A stretch of DNA of 64,000 nt from positions 62,001-126,000 of the forward strand of contig JAWKLR010000005.1 of assembly GCA_041392625.1 (NCBI GenBank), read 5' to 3'. The number at the start of each line of letters is the position of its first letter. Position 1 is the stretch's first letter. The position numbers and the translations under genes were made by a program. Shown piece after piece: positions 60,401-64,000 of the stretch. The notes below the pieces were generated by a model. The model saw nothing but the letters and a program-made list of their open reading frames with translations, was not told the DNA's origin and ran no database searches. This DNA comes from M3007 sp041392625. Lineage in GTDB: Bacteria; Bacteroidota; Bacteroidia; Chitinophagales; Saprospiraceae.

Positions 60401-62944
60401 ATGTACTACCCAAACAACATCCGCCCCATCCTGGCTTTTTTAGCCTGTTTTTTGTTTTGTCAAATCCAGGGCTTCAACCAGGTTTTCGACATCAACTTCG
60501 CAAACCTGGGTCTGGCACGAGCCGATCTTCTGACCTATGAACGGGGATTTAAACTGTTTATTCAGGACGACAATAAGGTGCTCCATATTGGCCAAAGTTC
60601 AGGTCACCCAACTTTTGGCCCGCATACCATTTCCGTTTTACGGTACAACTACAACGGCCAATTGGATTCCAGCTACTCCGACGACGGGGTTCGCCTGGTA
60701 AAATACCAGGACCTATACGACACCTACTACCATGCCTCAGATCTGCAGGCCGATCAAAAACTCCTGCTCGCGGGGTACTGTAGCTCCTGCCGGTTTGTGC
60801 AACGCTACCTTCCCGATGGAAGCCTGGATACCAGCTTTGCTGACGCAGGCACCCTCGATGTATTTGAGGACGGACTGTACTGGGATCAGATTGATGTTCG
60901 TGCACTGGACAACGGTCAAATACTCCTCATCCGACGCTACAAACCAAGCGCGGTGGCCCCGGTGGTGTATGCCCTGTACCGCTACGAAAATGATGGAACG
61001 CTCGACCTGACGTACGGCACAAACGGTCGGGTTGATCTTGAAATACCGGATGTTGGCGAGTTTCTGGTGGGCAATTATTTGATTCTGGAAAATCAAAACT
61101 TCATGGCCAGCGGTTCACTTATGTATGTGGATAGTTTTGGGACCGAGTTTGAAGATCTGGCTCTGTTGCGCTGGCTGCCAAACGGCCAGCTCGATCCTTC
61201 TTTTGGAGATGGAGGCCTGGCCCGCCATCCCGTGCTGGCGTTGAGCGACATGAAACTGGACGCGGGGGGGAATGCCGTGTGCGTGGGTACCGTCAACCTC
61301 AACCAACAGGGCACCACGGGCTCAATGGCTATTTTGCGCTTTGATGAAAACGGATTGATCGATTCCAGCTTTGCTGTAAATGGGGTGCAATCGGTTGATA
61401 TTGGCGTGTATGCCGACTACGCAAATACCGTCGAAATCCAAGCCAATGGAAACATATTGATCGGAGGAAGCTATTTCAATTTTGGCGGAGGTTCTGTGAC
61501 CGACTGTGCCCTGGTCCGACTTCTGCCGGACGGTTCTTTTGATCCGGATTTTGGCGAAGACGGCGTATTCAAGGCAGGCGTTGCCAGTGGTACGGATATC
61601 ATCACGGACATCGCCCTGCAGGACGACAACAAGGTAGTTTTTGGCGGCTATGGCAACTATGCCAGCTTTGACATAATTACCGCGCGTGTCATCCTGGATA
61701 ATCTGGTCGTTACAGCCGATCAAAACCTGTGTGCGGGTGAGTCCCTGGTTTTGAATGCCAGCACCGAGTGGACGCCAATTGGCTGGGCAAATGCAGAAAA
61801 TCCCGACAGCCTGCTTACGACGGGCTTGGCACTCACGGTTAGTCCGGAAGAAACCAGCACCTACCTGTTTTATACCAATGAGGATACGGCCTCGGTTACC
61901 ATCACCATTCTGTCGGCACCTTCGGTGCAGTTGCCCGCGGATACTATGTTCTGTGCGGGCGAGCAATTGCAGGTACAGGCAGACTATCCGGGAGCCCAAT
62001 ACCTGTGGCAGGATGGCAGTACAAACTCCGGGTTTGTCATTGAGGATTCCGGTATCTTTTGGGTGGATGTTTCCAATGCCTGCGGAACGGTTCGCGACAG
62101 CATAGCAGTGGATATTATCGACCTTTCGTTTGCCAACCTGGGGGACGATCAATCCCATTGCGATTCTGCTTCGGTGGTTCTTGGTATGGCATATCCGGAC
62201 CTGTCCTACCTATGGCAGGATGGGTCGACCGAACCCATTTTTACAGTAAGTGAAACAGGGCTGTACTGGCTGGAAGTCGGTCTGGCTGGCTGCCAGTATC
62301 GCGACAGCATTTATGTTGAACTGCTGACTTCCTCTCAGGCCGATTTGATGCTTACTGTTTGCGATTCCTTTACTTCGCCCAGTGGCCAGTTTGTCTGGAT
62401 GGAAAGTGGAGTGTACCAGGATGTCATCCCCAATGCTGCGGGCTGTGATTCGCTGTTGACTATTCACCTGACCATTCCGGAAATCGATGCAACGGTGAGT
62501 CAGAACGGGGGCGTATTGAGTGCCAATTCTCCGGGACTTTTTTACCAATGGTACCGCTGTGAAAACGGGTTGGAAGTATTGCCCGGGGAAACAGCGCAGG
62601 CATTCACAGTGCCACAAAGCGGACAATACGCAGTAGAAGTTTCGGATGGACTTTGTTCGGCGTTTTCTGAATGTGTTCAGGTTGATATCGTGTCAAGTGA
62701 CAGTCCGGAAAAAGACTCCTTTTTACTCTATCCCAACCCGGCGAGCGATCGGGTGTATCTGCGGTTTGACAGTCCAGGTTCCCGCATTCTGTCACTAACA
62801 GACATGCAGGGAAGGGAGGTGTATACGGCCACAACATCCGACGTGGAACATCCACTGAGCCTTGCAGCCCTTCCCTCAGGATGCTATGTTTTGCAGGTGT
62901 ACGCTCAGGGGCGGGTTTTGCGTGCTTTGGTGGTGAGGAAGTAA
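60401..62944 (+). CDS. T9SS-secreted delta-60 repeat protein
   Basis: Signal peptide (PILAFLACFLFCQIQG), then about seven delta-60/DUF5122 propeller repeats such as VLRYNYNGQLDSSYSDDGV, LVRLLPDGSFDPDFGEDGV and LYRYENDGTLDLTYGTNGR. Residues about 450-600 contain two Ig-like domains with YLWQDGST motifs (QYLWQDGSTNSGF, SYLWQDGSTEPIF), and the C-terminus is a type A sorting domain (LLYPNPASDRVYLRFDS). The propeller may bind a surface ligand; no enzyme activity is evident. Confidence 0.85.
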   Translation: MYYPNNIRPILAFLACFLFCQIQGFNQVFDINFANLGLARADLLTYERGFKLFIQDDNKVLHIGQSSGHPTFGPHTISVLRYNYNGQLDSSYSDDGVRLVKYQDLYDTYYHASDLQADQKLLLAGYCSSCRFVQRYLPDGSLDTSFADAGTLDVFEDGLYWDQIDVRALDNGQILLIRRYKPSAVAPVVYALYRYENDGTLDLTYGTNGRVDLEIPDVGEFLVGNYLILENQNFMASGSLMYVDSFGTEFEDLALLRWLPNGQLDPSFGDGGLARHPVLALSDMKLDAGGNAVCVGTVNLNQQGTTGSMAILRFDENGLIDSSFAVNGVQSVDIGVYADYANTVEIQANGNILIGGSYFNFGGGSVTDCALVRLLPDGSFDPDFGEDGVFKAGVASGTDIITDIALQDDNKVVFGGYGNYASFDIITARVILDNLVVTADQNLCAGESLVLNASTEWTPIGWANAENPDSLLTTGLALTVSPEETSTYLFYTNEDTASVTITILSAPSVQLPADTMFCAGEQLQVQADYPGAQYLWQDGSTNSGFVIEDSGIFWVDVSNACGTVRDSIAVDIIDLSFANLGDDQSHCDSASVVLGMAYPDLSYLWQDGSTEPIFTVSETGLYWLEVGLAGCQYRDSIYVELLTSSQADLMLTVCDSFTSPSGQFVWMESGVYQDVIPNAAGCDSLLTIHLTIPEIDATVSQNGGVLSANSPGLFYQWYRCENGLEVLPGETAQAFTVPQSGQYAVEVSDGLCSAFSECVQVDIVSSDSPEKDSFLLYPNPASDRVYLRFDSPGSRILSLTDMQGREVYTATTSDVEHPLSLAALPSGCYVLQVYAQGRVLRALVVRK

Positions 62945-62951
62945 ATAGACC

Positions 62952-64000
62952 CTAAATTGGTTTTGAATAGATTTTATAAAGCCTCCAAATAACAAGTGCT
63001 AAAAGGAGTATTGAAACCAATTGGATTTTCAGCCTCCAAGGTTTTTTGCTAACTAATTTTTCCACTCGGAGAGCCTCCGTTGAGTTGCTCCAGGCAATGA
63101 AGGCGTCTGCCATTGGAAATTCTCCGAATAAATAGGACTTTGATTCTCGGGTATTCCATCCCATGCCAAACAGTTCAATGCTGTTGCGAAGTCCGATGGC
63201 AACTTCTGGTTGTCCGTATTGTGCAAATACACGTTGTCCTACAATTGAGGCTGCACCACCAATGCCCCAAACAATCGGTCCGGAGTCTATATCACCACTT
63301 CCCGGCGCTTCGTTTGGATATTCACAAATGCCAGGAAGCCCGAGGCGATACCGGAGAAAAGTAGTGGTATATCGATCCATTTTTTGCCGGGCATATGTTG
63401 AGTCAATTTCAAATAAAAAATTCAGGATCAGGCTTTGGGAGGAACCTCTTGCCGGGATAGAAACCTTGCCATCAGAAGCATTGACAGCATGCGGAATCAA
63501 TCCAAGGGGGTCTGTTCTTTTTTCCACCTCCAAAAGCCAGGAAGAAATTGTGTTTTGGTAGGATCCGGGAAACAAGTCTTCTCCCTGTTTGAGTGAAGCC
63601 ATCGCAACAGTCATATCCGCTGGCCAACAGGCCTCATAATAGGATGGAAGGAATGGTTTTTCACTTTTATTCAAGGCTTCCTGTATCTCATCACAATTAG
63701 TTTGAAACAATTTGCAATCAAGAGAGTCTCTTCTTTCCGGGTCTTGAAGTTTTAATTTTCGTCCTAAAACATAATTGCACCATCCCCGATAAAAAATTCC
63801 ATATTCTGGTTGAAGGCTTCGATCAAAGGTCTTTTTTGCCTCATCTGAATTTAGAGAATGAATTACTTGGTTTAGTTCTTCGAGGCCTTCCGAATACAAT
63901 GTACTTTCTGGGTTTTGGTGTTCCAGAACTTCCGCCCAGGAGAGGGCATACAGGGCATTGAAAAACACAAACCCTTCAGGGTAAATGGCCTGCATTTTTT
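62952..64000 (-). CDS. Membrane-anchored helical protein, truncated at window end
   Basis: The frame is open at the window edge; the first ATG (63995) is probably internal, as the sequence upstream of it continues without a stop. The soluble part is helical and aromatic (FFNALYALSWAEVLEH, YYEACWPADMTVAMASL, WGIGGAASIVGQRVFAQY), and a C-terminal transmembrane helix (IQLVSILLLALVIWRLYKIY) anchors it. The general form resembles (alpha/alpha)6-barrel proteins, but no family or catalytic residues could be assigned. Confidence 0.55.
   Translation of the reverse strand, partial: KMQAIYPEGFVFFNALYALSWAEVLEHQNPESTLYSEGLEELNQVIHSLNSDEAKKTFDRSLQPEYGIFYRGWCNYVLGRKLKLQDPERRDSLDCKLFQTNCDEIQEALNKSEKPFLPSYYEACWPADMTVAMASLKQGEDLFPGSYQNTISSWLLEVEKRTDPLGLIPHAVNASDGKVSIPARGSSQSLILNFLFEIDSTYARQKMDRYTTTFLRYRLGLPGICEYPNEAPGSGDIDSGPIVWGIGGAASIVGQRVFAQYGQPEVAIGLRNSIELFGMGWNTRESKSYLFGEFPMADAFIAWSNSTEALRVEKLVSKKPWRLKIQLVSILLLALVIWRLYKIYSKPI

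Overview
The window looks like chromosomal DNA of a free-living member of the Bacteroidota, probably from the Saprospiria/Chitinophagia side of the phylum (the phylum is well supported, the class is a guess). The evidence is the many secreted proteins ending in a type IX secretion (T9SS) sorting domain, start sites with weak or absent Shine-Dalgarno sequences, the recurrent Bacteroidota promoter form TTTG-N19-22-TAnnTTTG, a long SecA with a C-terminal zinc motif, and tandem parvulin chaperones next to bamA. No rRNA, tRNA, CRISPR array, transposase or phage gene was recognised.

Layout. 0-5.8 kb: a truncated 5'-end gene, then a minus-strand outer-membrane-biogenesis operon (parvulin-like lipoprotein, SurA, BamA) with a long structured leader. 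5.9-8.1 kb: a DUF456 protein, a flippase-like protein and an RfaE2-type nucleotidyltransferase, the last two full of frameshifts. 8.1-8.57 kb: nested repeats. 8.57-21.5 kb: secA (one frameshift), recJ, a two-domain parvulin plus a TonB-C-like lipoprotein, a secreted protein, radA, and a broken ECF sigma/anti-sigma-barrel locus. 21.5-29 kb: envelope proteins, including a carboxypeptidase-regulatory/plug/VWA fusion. 29-47.2 kb: a helical protein, a TetR-SDR operon with a clear operator, a one-protein hybrid two-component system, two cohesin-like secreted proteins, a WG-repeat protein, a methyltransferase and a MarR-RND efflux operon (adaptor, pump, TolC). 47.2-56 kb: small envelope and hypothetical genes (TM2, MscS, DUF1361, PhnA, NTF2-like, DinB-like) with foldback and palindromic intergenic repeats. 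56-64 kb: a secreted animal-type haem peroxidase next to an Rrf2 regulator, a lone AAA ATPase, a delta-60 repeat T9SS protein and a membrane-anchored protein that runs off the window.

Common thread. Much of the window concerns the cell envelope: folding and insertion of outer-membrane proteins (two SurA-like chaperones, a parvulin-like lipoprotein, BamA), export (SecA), T9SS cargo (at least seven proteins), efflux and envelope sensing. The most unusual non-coding content is a set of palindromic or foldback intergenic elements, some of which share arm sequences while their short inner hairpins differ.

Sequence quality. Frameshifts cluster in three islands (about 7.4-8.1, 20.2-21.5 and 47.7-48.3 kb), with a further single-base lesion in secA at about 9.79 kb. 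Because secA is essential, at least that one is probably a sequencing error. The islands could be low-quality consensus or real decay.
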